64,000 bases of DNA from Cyclina sinensis. Lineage: Eukaryota > Mollusca > Bivalvia > Venerida > Veneridae. Below the pieces are notes generated by a model. That model was not told the origin of the DNA and made no database searches. It saw only the letters and a list, made by a program, of their open reading frames with translations. The position numbers were made by a program, and so were the translations under genes. This document shows, one piece after another, positions 1 through 13,700 of this stretch. Where the stretch lies: positions 27,182,882 to 27,246,881 of the forward strand of contig JAAONU010000006.1 of the NCBI GenBank assembly GCA_012932295.1, read 5' to 3'. The first letter of the stretch is position 1, and the number at the start of each line of letters is the position of its first letter.

Positions 1-1950
1 TCAATTATTTAAGGTCATTTAGTTAACAGCTGATGCCATTTTTAATAAAAATGCTGAAAATGAAACCTTAAATTTAATTAAAATTCCATCTACTAAAATT
101 TCATAATGTATTGTAAGAGAAATCCATTTAACATTAAATTTTGCCTTCTGCCCATTTTATTATTTTTATAAGGATGTTCTACTTATTAATTTTAGAAATA
201 TTAAAAGTCACTTTTAATGAGTAGAAGCGACAGATAAATAGTTCACGAATACATTAACTTCCACACATTAAAATACACCAGTTATTATCCAGTTACAAGC
301 TTCTCTGACTTCTATCAAATGAGCAAAACATATGACACCTTAAGCGAATTTTTGTTAAACATTACCCGTATAAATGACATATCTTTAAAAACAAGACTTT
401 CGGCCTAGAGGTGAACAATGTTTATGGAAATGCAGAGGTGAAATAATTTATGATTCGATTTTCGAGTTTCTTAAGATTTTCTAGATAGTTTTTAGTTCTA
501 TTAACTTACAAACACGTCTTATTCAAAAGATAAAAAACATACAACAATTTTGCACTTACAGAAACCGGCATTTCTTTGCTTCTTTTTCTCTTTGCATTAC
601 TTACAGTTTTGAATCATTCATTACAATTAACAAGATTAATTTTGATGCAAAGCATCAAAGGCGGCGCACATGGTTTTGAAATAAGATAAATAATAAGTGT
701 ATAAATTAACCTAAACAATTGTATACGTGTGTAGTACATGTTGTACATTTTGATGATATAATCAAGTTATTTACAGACGGGGTGTAAAAACATTTTAAAG
801 GGGGGCATTTGAATTATATCCATGTTTTAATCACTTTTATTAAAGTTGTGAAATCATGTGAATTCACTTTCTTCAACAAAATGACCAGTTATAAATGACT
901 ATTTTCTCATAAAAAATCATTTGATCTTTCACTTTTTATGAAAATTGCATATTGTCTCCATTTAAAATTAAAAATTGGGATAATAATCAAGTGTTCTTCG
1001 TCTGCGACACAATTCGGCACTTGAATATTCCAAATGTCTACTTTTGCTTTATTTCAACAATCTATACCCTTTTGATTTTAGTCTGTTTAAATCCTATTGT
1101 TTTGTGTCTTTTTCTATTCTATCCTGGTTGCGCAACCATGATAGACCGGATATAATCCAATTTTTACAAACTCAGATTTTCAATCTATTTCTTAAAGAAA
1201 CGTTATGTTTTCATTGTTTATATTGTATGCATGAAGAAAATACCATCACACATGCACATGCAGTGGTCATAAGGCTTCAACGTACATCAAATACTATACT
1301 TTATATAGATTTGCTGCGACTGACCAAGGAACATTTTGGAACCATCAAAAGCAAATTAAGTAAATTGAAACAAGGATGATTTCAGTGATCGGAAAGTATG
1401 AAAAGGGTTGCTAAGTTTACTTTCCAAAGTTTCTAGGCAGCCTTAGACGTGTCAAAATTGCAAATTTAAACCTTGAATGACAATTCCAAGAATATATTTT
1501 TCTTCCCACAGAGAATGAGCATTTAAGATCCATGGACGGTTATTTTTGTAGAAGAGAACTATAGAATAGAATGGTCATTATAAATTATTTAAAATCAACT
1601 CGTAATCTTGCTTTTTCCTCGGTCTGTGTTTAAGAGAAAATTATATATAAGGAATTACCGTCTCTGGAAGGAAACGGGAAACTAATTTTTGTGTAGCAGT
1701 AGCAGTAATTCAGTGTGAGTGTATTTCTGAAATAAAAGAGAGCTGCCGACCTGACAGTGCTTGTAACTATAACGACTGAATTGACTCCAGAAAAGTAAGA
1801 ATGTTCTTCAAATTCATCCTTGTGTCTGTATTCACAAAGACAGACTCATATCTTTATTATTGCATTAAAACGACAGATTTTGTACAATTTCTATTTTCAA
1901 GTTAGTTTATACAAATCAATTTTATTTCGATTGTTACGAAAGCTTTTAGC
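1..1950. other. no recognised gene
   Basis: AT-rich sequence. Short reading frames on both strands show no codon, splice or domain signature. It may hold the missing 3' end of the MOXD1-like gene, but no exon with a family motif was seen. Confidence 0.4.
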
Positions 1951-1954
1951 TAAT

Positions 1955-2126
1955 ATAATCATTCTCAAATCCGTCCCTGGAACCAACCAGTACTAAGTAA
2001 TGAGAATAACGTTTCTTCCTGGAGGAAATAACCGATGCCGACACGGCCGCTGACGGGTTCGAATTCGTGTCTTGACTAGCGATCCTTAGATTACATGTCC
2101 GACCTTTTAACCACTCGGCTTCACCT
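1955..2126 (-). repeat. tRNA-Ser-like SINE
   Basis: The minus strand starts GTGAAGCCGAGTGGTTAA (A box) and has GAATTCGAACCC (B box) about 60 bases on, the layout of a tRNA-Ser-derived promoter with a long variable arm. A non-tRNA body follows, ending near GACGGATTTGAGAATG. The B-box side no longer pairs as a cloverleaf, so it is read as a SINE rather than a tRNA gene. Confidence 0.65.
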
Positions 2127-4088
2127 TTCTTTATATAGCTATAGCTGAAGGAATTAACAAAGATTTGCATTTCAGATTAAGTAGCAACACACTGCTAGAT
2201 ACATGCAATGAATACACTAGTACTTGCAGCGCTTTGATTTGTTTTTGGGGAAAATCATTAAATGTGTAATTTTTGCATCAAAAACTTTTAATTAAAAATA
2301 CAAACTTATTTGATTTGAATGAATTTATACGATTTATGAAGTGACATATTTTAAGTGATGTACAGAATAATCGGATTTTTTTTACATTGATAATGATCCA
2401 AGATTCTCCCAAATTGATTACGTCAGCGCATTGTACAAAATGAAACACTATTCAAATAGAGGCGTCGCCGTTCTCGGCACCGCCAATAATAAGTAGCGTC
2501 GTGTAAATAACACGGCCAGCAAAATCTGTATGAATCTTCGGTGGCTTTATTATTATATCGTCTCTGTGAAGTTAGCAGACTAGCAGACTTAGTCTGCTGA
2601 AGTTAGTCAGCTAGTCTGCTGAAGTTAGTCTGCTAGTCTGCTGAAGTTTATTATATCCTACAAAAGCACCTCAAAATTGGCAGGAAATTTTTAGCGCAGT
2701 TTTTCCATTTTCAACCAATGAAAATTGTTATATGTATCAATTTTGGGATTATTAACTATTTTTGCGACACGTTTTAGTAGTCCATAAAAAGTTTCTAAGA
2801 AGAACGCCGGAAAATAGAAGTTTTCAAATGAACGATCATCGTTGTTCGTGGTAAGAAATCGATTTATCCCAGAAAAAAAGAAAAACCGTTTTTCTTTTGC
2901 ATTTTTTATTCTTTGAAGCAAATCGAAAAACACATGTAGCAACAGCTATATAACATATGGATGGCTATGATGTTGTTGCAAATAAATATTTTCATTCTAA
3001 GTCTTGAACTCAACATATTAGTGCGTTATACTATTTTCGGCGTAAATAGAGTTCACATGGCATAATTTGCACAATATATAGAATAGACACTAGCGCATTA
3101 TTTTAATGCAATTATAAAAGTTTGACCATTTTAATCACAAATACAATTCTAACCTCTTTTTTCAGCACGATTTTTGCCACTAGTTCCGGATTTACAACAT
3201 CAGATTTGAACAGTTTATGTTTATAAATTCAAGGGATATTCATGGCAGCTATATATATCTTGCAATAAACTATGATTTATTAAAGAAATGAAATTTGTCT
3301 CTGTTATTTTGCGGCCAAATCGTTATATTTTGAGATTTTCTTTGAAATATTTATCTCATCATGAAGTGGGTGGGGTAAAGTGGTACCACGTTTATAAATT
3401 ATATAGATTTTGTATTTTATTATCAACTGTAAATAGGTCTGTATTATGGAAAACGACTACAAACGTTATTAATTTAGCTTTTATGGTCTGACTCAGAAAA
3501 ACAATGATTTTGAAATGTTTGCTTCGAATAAATATCAGGCCTGTTACAGAAATGATTTACCAGTAAAAAAAATGCCAACACACACACATTTTTGTTCTCA
3601 GTTTCCTGGCGTTTATTGTTGGCTGTTTGCTGATTGTGACCTACTTTTGTTGCATTCTTTTCCTGACAGAATGCAGAAAGAAAATGGTTAAGGGTTGTAC
3701 CGTCTTGTTTAGAAAAAATCCCTAAGGAACTCGCACTTCATTATATGAATAAGTTATAAACAGCAATTTGCATTTTAATTGTGCTGCGTGTTGTACTAAT
3801 ATATGCCTATAAAGGCTTTATGAACTTATTTCATGGATTGATTTAAGACGTCCCATAAACCCTGTAAGAAATGTGATGTAATGAAATACCACTATATTTT
3901 GAATGACAGAGGCCATCTAGACCAATGAAATCCACTTATAAATAAATCATATCGAGCTGTAAATGTAAAAAAGTGTTATCTGTTTCTTTATTTTATCGCA
4001 CTTAAAATGTTTTTGCATGCCAAACCTCTCTCTATATGTAATTAAATCTAATGACTTGAAAATCATACGTATTACGGTGGCACAGAGG
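2127..4088. other. no recognised gene; short tandem repeat at 2564-2648
   Basis: AT-rich. At 2564-2648 a degenerate tandem array of words such as GTCTGCTGAAGTTAGT is visible. Minus-strand frames around 2.7-2.9 kb have no recognisable similarity to the MOXD1 C-terminus. Confidence 0.45.
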
Positions 4089-4090
4089 TA

Positions 4091-4557
4091 CGGTGGCACA
4101 GAGGTGACATGCACACCTTTTTTTTTAATTGCACTTCTCTTTTTTTTATCTCGTTCCCACGAGATACTTACTCGAGGGAACGACTTAGTATCTCGTTCCC
4201 ACGAGTTAGTAACTCGAGGGAACGACTTAGTATCTCGTGGGAACGAGATATTAAGTCGTTCCCACGACATAGCTAACTCGTTCCCACGAGTTAGTAAGTC
4301 GTTCCCTCGACATAGCTTACATTTGCTGTTCTTTTTTTTACAACACGATTCTTTTTTTTTACTGCGCAACTCTTTTTTTTCAAATGCGATTCTTTTTTCA
4401 GATTTGCACTTCTCTTTTTTATCTCGTTCCCACGACTTAGTAACTCGTGGGAACGAGATACTAAGTCGTTCCCTCGAGTTAGTTTCTCGTGGGATCGAGA
4501 TAAAAAAAGAGAAGTGCAATTAAAAAAAAAGTTGTGCGTGTCACCTCTGTGCCACCG
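4091..4557. mobile_element. TIR element with CTCGTTCCCACGAG palindrome core
   Basis: Near-perfect TIRs of about 50 bp begin CGGTGGCACAGAGGTG and run through CACTTCTC, flanked by TA on both sides. The interior is a chain of alternating CTCGTTCCCACGAG and CTCGAGGGAACGA palindromes with CTTTTTTTT spacers. There is no transposase, so it is nonautonomous. It lies 43 bp beyond the exon 10 donor of the MOXD1-like gene. The long frames on both strands here come from the repetition, not from genes. Relatives lie at 28.6 and 30.6 kb. Confidence 0.8.
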
Positions 4558-4599
4558 TATACAAATAGATAGTTGAATATAATAAAAAGAATGACTTAC

Positions 4600-4722
4600 C
4601 TTGGTTCCGTTCTTGGCAAGCAGGTTGTCGTAACTTGACCAACTGAGACACATGTCGAACGGTTTTGCGGGGTAGTATACAATAGTGGCTCGACACACCT
4701 CTTCAATCCGTGACCAGCCTCC
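4600..4722 (-). CDS. MOXD1-like: MOXD1-like exon 10: CuM methionine replaced by valine
   Basis: Residues 469-509 (41 codons), acceptor ATTACAG, donor GTAAGT. Reads GGWSRIEEVCRATIVYYP where the family has GGLST..EMCLSYLLYYP, so the CuM Met ligand is Val477. C478 and C493 are conserved. This is the last exon I recognise. The donor implies at least one more, either in the first 4 kb of the window or beyond it. Confidence 0.92.
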
Positions 4723-7700
4723 CTGTAATATATATAAAATAGGTAACTCTCACAACCTCCCACGCAGTGATCTCCCCTTACAGGATTAGATCTCTACCGT
4801 CACAACATTTTCGTCAAGATTTTTGACGATATTATTTTTTTTCAATTTTGATTAAAAAAAAAAGTAAACACAGTTTTGCTAATGTTTCAAGACTGTAAGG
4901 TGTTAGATGTGAACTCAAATAAAAAATAATTTCGGAAACATAAATATCATGAGAATAATTTTTAATATCGCACCGTTGATTTCAAAACACTTGACCGCTT
5001 TTGAAATAGATATCTTGATCCTTTGGAGTCCAAATTTATTCCCTTCGGGGGCCTCAGTGGGAGGAAACATTAGGAGAGAACGTACTCACCCTAGTTACAC
5101 CAGTTCTTGTAGATGTATTGAACGTACATTCAACTGACAGTGTGTCCGTCTGAAAGAAATCAAACTCTGTAAATATTTCTGTTCATCAAAAGCGAACACA
5201 ATTTGTGTATGAAAAATAAATGAAATGCATGTAATATTCACAGTTTTTATTTTCATCGACTTATTTCTGTTTAGTTTCTTCTCTTTTACAATAAACCATT
5301 CTTAAAGCGCAATCAAAATACTACACGAGATGAAACTCAGAGATACCTCTAACATAATAAAGACTTAAAGTATTGCAAAAGATGATATATGCTGAAATAC
5401 TTTTGGCCTGCATTGTAGCGTCTAAAATCGATCTAGTTAGGGAAGAATCATCCTTCGATAGTCTTAGAATAGTTTTTATATACACATCATGTCACATGTA
5501 TAATTAAATGTAAATATATTATACCGTCTGCAAAACATTAAAAGTGGCACATTTGTGTAATTTTAACATAAATTTAATTTGTGAGATGGTTTTGCTTTAT
5601 TGTTGATTCAGGTTTCAAATTACACTCCTAAACTCCTAAGTGTTTCGCTACGTCGAAATTAAAAAGAAAAAGCAACAAACAAATGTCTCTATTTTTAACA
5701 CGACCCAAATGTACTCAAAAGTAAAAAAAACAACATTATTTGGCTTGGTTTCCTGTGTAAGAAATAGAGCACAATAACAGTTGAGATAAAGGGAAGTTGC
5801 ATTATTTACACTGGGAAATTTTATTCCAGTGTGCAGAAATAGAATCTGAATGTTTAGGTTATGTTTTGACATATATTTGAAATATGTTTAATCCAGTCTG
5901 TCTGTGTAGTAATTACCATAAAATGTATTTTTTTTTTAAAATCCCCTTTTACCCCCGAAAATAACATAAATTTGAGAACTGTCCTCTTGACCATGAAACA
6001 TCGTCAACTCGGCCGATTCCGTTATCTACATTACCGGAAATTAACTGATTGATCGTTAGAAAATTACATCGACGTATTCTAATTCATTTCCCACTTCTTT
6101 TAAGAATCAAAGTAGCCAGACTAACAAAGACAAAGCATATTTCCTTATTGAAGAAACTTTAGAAAAAATTATGAATTTAATGCTATACTGTAATAATACA
6201 TGTATAAGTTGAAAAGATTTTAATTGTGATCAATGTTCCTGGACAACACGTAAATAGTAAGTTTTTACCGCTTCTATAGTGACTGGAGAATTTAGCAATT
6301 TTGGTGCTTGGAAAAAGTTTGAAAACTTCCGGTCTAATGTAATCCATGGTAGCTCTTCATTTCCCCGGAAGTGACGTAATTTCATTTCAGACACCACATC
6401 ATTTCCTTTAAGCATGACAGCCACAGCTTTCATCGGAGTCTTGCCAGTTGAAAAACCCTAAAAACGAGATAATTCAGTAAATAAGCATTGAAAGCGCTTC
6501 AATCTTAAATCCGCGTAAACTCTGAGATTTTTCTTTTGATAAAACTTTTGCCAGAGGAAATGATTAAGCAGAGAATGACGACATTTTGTTGCATAATTGA
6601 AAAAAAAATCCTGGCATTTTCTTAAACAGGATGGGACCGTCAATTTCATCTTCCCTTGCGCGAAACGACAAAACATAAACAATGCCCTACCCAGTTGAGG
6701 CATCTTGGTGAACAGTATGCCGTTGATGTAAACGCATCTTCCTTTTCCGGTATAATCTGTCGCCAGCCAGGACTGATCACTTTCCCTACCTCTAGCATAC
6801 CGGCTGGGTTTGCAATTGGAGACGTCGTATATGTGATAAGAAGCCCCGAATTATCCGGAATTGTTATGGGTCCTGAAATGATAGCGGTAAGGTAATATGT
6901 CGAGAATAAACGAAATATGTTAAAGCCAATGCTTTAAAACCGCTGTTTTCGTGTGCAAATACGTTCTATTTTAGGTTGCTTTAGTCACAAAAGACTTTAT
7001 GTAAGGAAATAATATCTCTGTGACGTAATGGAAACTACATTTAAAGTAATAAATGACACGTTTCCGACAATAAGGCAGCGATACTCGAAATTTTAGCATT
7101 TAATCGTTTTGAGATATTTTGTACTAGAATAGTTTAAGTTTGATATCCAGGAAAAAGGTTCAAAGAGGAAATACGTTCTACACATTTTTTAAAAAAATAG
7201 TTGATTGTGACTCTCACTTTAATTATCAGATAACGAGTGTCTCTTAGCATAGGTGATAGGGACATAACTGGGACACTAAATTTTTTTATGTGAATGAAAA
7301 ATACAGTATTTAACCAACTTAACTAACAAAATTAAAATTGCGATTTTCATTCACACGTATGTTTAGGGTTCTAGTTACATTCCCAGTAATCATTTGCAGT
7401 AAATAAAACGGTCTTTATGCACATGTGCAGTATCTGATAATATGTATATACTATATATACATAAACGTCATGTAACAGATGATCATCTATTATCATTGTC
7501 GTCTGTGGTTTTCTGATTGTCGTAGATATAAAATCGAGTGTAAATGTTCTAGCAACAAATAAAGACACAGCTCAGGCCTTGTAAAATGATCAGCATTGGT
7601 AAATCTAAAATACGTTAACAATGTAAGATGAAAAAATATCAACAGCGGACTTATTGAGTTTTGTCAGAATTACGAGTTCGGTTGGAAAATGATACGTTTT

Positions 7701-10700
7701 AAGTAACTTATCCGCTGTATAAAACGTCCGGATTACATTTCCAGCGATTATACAACGCCGTGAAACCGCCATTATAATTACAAATGATGTCGCTCACGTG
7801 ATTTATCCAGTAAGGGCATTTAATGCAGTTACACCACCGCAAATCCTGATAAATGCCTAGTAAAATCGTCATAAATATTTCATGGCACCATAAAGATTTA
7901 TTTATAATACTATAGAAATGCACATTTAGGCCCACGCTTCGTATCATATTGAGAGTTTTTGTGCACATGAGACTGCTACCACAAAGCGAAGGTTTCTGAG
8001 AGAATGAATTTTCATATGACTTGTATCTTTAACGGGTTCAGAAAAATAGCACATTATGAAAGGCGTGAGGCAAAATATAGCAAATGCATGTATATGTAGT
8101 TCAAAATTATAGTAAAAAAACCTTTTCAATCTCACGTAACTGGCATCGTGCAAAAAAATGAACAACAGTCTCTCTTTTTCGTCTCTAAATAAAAGGAAAA
8201 TTATGCTAGAACTGAACTTCTAAATTAGCCCGCCTTCTAGAACAAAACTTGTCCCATGTAACTAATTAAATTAGTCTATGCATGCATCATTTCTAAATTG
8301 ATGTACACAAGATTTTTCAAAGATTGTTTGAATTATGCTTACCTTTCTGAGATAAAAACTTCTATAACATTTTTTTAACTTTAATGTTGAAACATTTGCA
8401 CCTTCAGTAGTAATATGAGGAAAGAAGTAAGTACTTTTGTCTATAACGTCAGACTGGTTTAAAATAGTCACCTGATAATCAGATTCAAACTTTTCCCCGG
8501 TACAGGCAACCAGTCTGTGATGAGACAAATTCGTGTTTTGTTCTTGTTTCAAATTTAAATACAATTTCGTAGAAATATCCGTTAAAACAACTCTATTTCT
8601 TGAATCAAACCTATATTTCATACGTAGTAATCAAGGGGATGGAAACCAGTCTACTCCAAGACAATAAGCTTGATTTAGGGACTTATTGCATCCGTGTACC
8701 CGAGCGCTCGCAACTTTACACATATGAATTTACAGCCTATATCTTGACTTACCGTTTGGTCCAACAGGTTCCTCATACTTTGAATAATGGATTTCTAAAA
8801 CGTAAGTTGAAGGATCGTTTGCACCGCCAATCGGGATCCCCACATTATCAGGAAAGTGAAAATCCTGAAAAGGTCAAAATCGCTGTATAAGTCTACGATG
8901 AAATAATCTTACTAGACCTCCTTCAAAAACGTCTCTTTATAGAATTTATTTTTCAAAGAATATGATATGAAGCTCTTAAATTTTTTCCCTTAAGTCTAGA
9001 GAATAAAGGTAAAACTTATTGTAAATAATTATAATGACTATCTGATACTTTTCCAATAAGAACTAACTGACAACAATATATGCCATGTTGGTGACCATTC
9101 TTAAATGTGTTCAGCTAGCGGCAATATTACACTGTCGCCATTCCCAAGAAGATTCAATATTAGATTCTTCCTTTTTTGAGAAAAAATATCTGTCGACATT
9201 TAAGATTTTTGAATGATGGCGGTATGTTTAATTTCTATAAAGTTCCTATAAATCAAACACATTGCCATTTTTCGACAATTTTTCAACTTATGCTGAGCGG
9301 AGCTCTTTTGGTGATAAAGTATCAGGCTTGACTACGTTACCTGTGCTCCCATGGACCAGCTGGCCACCATATTCTTGCAGGATTTCACGGTATTTGGAGC
9401 CTCGCTGTTGCAATCAAATCTTGCGCCATTTAAAGCGGGATCATTTATTTCACACCGATATAACATCATTCTGTAAACGTATGCTTCATTGCCAGGGGTA
9501 ATCTCTGCTTCGTACTGAAATATGTGGTTTGTTTAATTATTTACCGTTCTCTTTATCCGAGAGAAAGTTACAAATAAAGTGTATCAGAACTTGATGATGA
9601 CACAAACAAACATTATCATCATCATCATAATCATCACCATCACCAGCAGCAGGAGTAGTATTTTCAACAACAACAACAATAAAAACAAATAAATTTGAGA
9701 AACTAAACTCTAGTCAAATTTGACAAATTCTAAAAATTCTCTTAAAGCGACTGACTCACAGAATTTTGCTGAACATTTTTTTTCTTTAGACTTTAAGAGA
9801 ATTTATTATACTATGGAAAAACATAATATTATGCTTCTATACACCATGAAAACTGAAAAAAAGGTTTTGACTTAATCAGGATTTGAACCCACGACCTTTC
9901 GTTCAGTAAAATATAGAGCGACGACTTAGACCACTGAGCCACTGCTTCTAGATAATGGACTGCGTCAAAATTAATGTTATAACTAAAGTAACTACCCCGT
10001 GACTAACGGGGTACATCTTTTACCGATAAAAATGTGTAAAACTTTATATTTTGATGTTTTTCTGTAACAAAAAATGAGTCAGTAACTTAGTTTAAATGTG
10101 TTCTTCATAATTACAGCAAGAATTTCAAGATGTATAAACATTTTCTTTTTTTCATCGTCTGTGAGTCAGTCGCTTTAAGACAGACTACGAGCATTAAAAT
10201 GCTTTAGAAGTTTAATGACCACATCAAGGAATTAGGCGTTTTTTTTCTGGAGGAAACTTTGAAATAAAAAATCTCTAAGCGTATGATCTTCTTTCTTTAA
10301 AGTTCAAAAGTTTCTTTCCGATCGTTACCTTTATGATGTGGCTCTCTGGTACCAGGCTGGTGAGATCGAAAACAATGCACTGTAAACTGGAACCAGTGGC
10401 TGGAATTACGTACTGAAATATACATAAAAAGGTTACAGAAATACGTCTTTTGGAATTTTGGATACACATTTATTTGAAATAATAAGGTAAGGAAACACGA
10501 AACATTTCTTTGTCGTAATTCAAAAATCGAAGTATTTTGGTCTAAATTGCGTGCAGATATTATGTGGGCTCTAAACCACGCTTTCTTTATATGCAGAGGA
10601 AATTCATTCTTTCTTTTCCTAGAAAACGGACATTTTATCAGTACGGATTTCATGTAATTTTGTAAGAGAAAAAGAAACAGTTTTCAGCTTGGAAAAAGGA

Positions 10701-13700
10701 AATGACTACACGTAATATGAGAAACGTCACATTTTATGAATTTAAAAATGCATTCAGAAGTCAAAAGAAAATTTATAACTTCTTCACTACAAACATATAA
10801 CAATGCTTTCAGAAATATAGTGCGCGAATTAAAAAGGAAATTTTTAACTACCATGACTATTACACCCAAAACATATACATTTCATAGATAGGCGAATGAT
10901 ATTAAAGAATGAATATTGCATTTCGGTCCAAAGGGTTTAACCTAACACTGCATTAAATGCTATACACACGTAAGCTGTTGATACAGAAGGCAAATACTAT
11001 AATGTTATTAATTAGTCGAATTCATATTGGCTTTGTTATTGGGCTGAAGACAGTCATATTGGCCTGAGGCCGAAGGCCGAAGGCCAATATGACGCCTGAA
11101 GCCCAATAACAAAACCAATATGAATTCGACTAATTAATGACAATTTTATTAATTAACTTTATAATATTATGTTCAATTATCAAACTAAGTAATCCAAAAC
11201 TCGTAATTTATAACAGGGTAAAACTTGTGATCGTCTGCTTTTCACTTCCGCGCAACATAATATTTGGTAAATATGAAAATCACTAAATGAAAAGTTGAAC
11301 ACTGCTAAATTTACTGTGATCCGATAGCGCAGGGTCTCCGCGAACTTTTTTGCTACTTTTTGAACTTTTTAAGAGATAAAAATTTTTATGTAAAAACTAG
11401 GCTAAGCATATTCAAAATGGCGTCCAACATGGTGAAAATCCTAGGCTCATATAAGGCCGAGTTTTTCCTGAATCCTGATTGGCTAAATCTCGTATTGGCC
11501 GACTTTTTACTTATTGGCCGTGTTTTTTTCGTATTGGCCGAGTTTCGAGCTTTATTGGCGAGGCTTTGGTTGTATTAAGCCAACAACATGGTCAGAATCT
11601 AGTTCAATATTATAAAGTTAATTAATAAACATGTATATTAACTTTAAAATATCAGACATGTTAAAGTATCTGGGTGAAAAATAATTTGACAATTTATTGA
11701 AGAATTTTTATTTAATGCGCATAACGACCTTAAGATTTGTACAAAGGGGGCGGATTCAGCTAATCCGATGATGCTTTTGGAGAAGAAATAAGGGAAATCA
11801 ATATCCCTGTGTCTTAAAACATATAAGACAGATGGACGAACGGGCGGAAGTTAATTTCATTGGTCAAGTGGTATCATACCGGGTAAGTTCTGTCCTCTGC
11901 CATTGTTTAATTTCAGAGTAACCGATTCTTGATGGGAAGGTTAAGACACCATGTCAGTGTTTGCGCTTAAAGTACCGCTTACATTTAAGCCAAAACTCAC
12001 CATACGCTTAAAAACAAAAATAGACAGTACTAACATCATGGTTTTTCAGTGGTACCAGAAACGTATTTTCTGGCGGGAAACCAGCTGGTACCAAATCATT
12101 TTCAAGCAAGAAGATACTCGTGGTTCCACGCTTTGTGTCGCCATGGTAGGGAACCAGCCCTGTTTGAATATCCGGGTCCTCGCCGTCATAGCTCCAAATT
12201 AACTGCAGACGGTCGCGCTAAAATGAGGAAACAGACTCTAGAATGATCAACAGATTTGAACATCTATCAAAATTTTCACAAAAACAAAATATTCAAAAAA
12301 TTCTTCATATGAAACACACACACAGACATATATATATATACATGTACATATTTCTTTATCAGTTATTTTTTATATTGGTCATGTTTTACATGTTGTTTGC
12401 TACATTAACATGTTGTTCAGCAGTGTTTTTTCCCATTTCTATTATGAAGGCACGCATTGCATTCATAAATGCTTTTTATCTGGTGTTTACCAAGCTGAAC
12501 CCAACGTCATTATATAGATTAGGCTCACTGTATGTTTTCTTACCGTAATTGGTTGATCTTCTGGGTCACATGTTACTAGCTTTCGCGAGAATCGTAGAAC
12601 CGTTGTACCGTTCTCTTCAAAGCCATTTTGAATGACCCAGTCTTGCGAACTGTCCATGTGAGGTGTACGTGAATCGCTTTTTGTGTAGTAGTCCTAAAAT
12701 AAAAATACAGAGGATTACTTTGATCAAATGACATTCGTCTGAAAACTGTTTTTCATTTTCCATTAGAATTTCAAAAATACATGTACATATAAAAATGTCT
12801 GTTAGCAGAATCTTTTTCATCAGTTTTGGGAAAACAGCCCTTTTTGCGGCTACAAAAAAAAAATAATAAAAAAAAAATGGCCAAAGTATTCAATAATATG
12901 ACATTAGCGTTTCGAAGTGCGTAGCTATAACACTGTTATCTCTGGACTCATGAGAGGACGAGTTAAAAATATCAAAGCGACAGCAGCGGTATTGACAAGC
13001 CACTTCGAGGACCAAACACGTGACATTGTATATTTTACTGATAACTGTGACCATAGAAGGTGTCATTTGCTATCGTAGTATTGAAAGCTGTTATAAATAT
13101 TTGACTAATCTTTTCACAGTCTGTCACTTGTTTTTTTCAAAAACAACAAAACTTGTTGAATTAGAAGAAAAAAGCAACAACTCAACGCCTGTTTTACAAA
13201 CAGTTTGATCGTTTTGTCACTTTTGCATCATGACAAAAGAGACGTTTATTGCTGAATACAAATAATAATAGAACAAAGATTATTTTACAAGATTTTTTCC
13301 TACGCCATTTCATCACATTGATAAAACTATTAGGTGACAAGGTCGGAGACAATTGTGAGATCAATGACATTTAAACTGGCCCATATGGCAAGGTTGATTA
13401 TGTTGCCACATAACAGTAAAAACAGAAACATTCGTGACACGTGACATAAAAAAACGTGGTAAAGAAAACAGAACTTCATACTGCAGAAAATATATGACAT
13501 TGACCTCCTAAGAAATTTGTGTAAGAAATATAAATAAAGGTACACCATACTTTGTACATTCAGTCAAAAGCAAATTCTGAAGCCGAGACGGTGTTAGTGT
13601 TATCAATGCAGGAACACACTTTGAGGAAGGTTTTATTTTCTGTAATGTTGTCAAAATGATGCATTTAGTGTTCACACATTTTTACAATACTCTTCATGTT

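Noticed and set aside
2039..2126. Functional tRNA-Ser gene
   Set aside because: A and B boxes are present, but the arms do not pair into a full cloverleaf and a SINE-like body follows.
3947..4698. Long overlapping frames on both strands in the palindromic element
   Set aside because: They arise from the stop-poor CTCGTTCCCACGAG words. Only the exon 10 part (4600-4722) is real.
6656..6895. 79-codon plus-strand frame
   Set aside because: Antisense shadow of MOXD1-like exon 7, which has splice sites and family motifs.
8271..8621. 116-codon minus-strand frame between exons 6 and 7
   Set aside because: No family motif, and exons 6 and 7 join in phase 1 to complete Gly325 without it.
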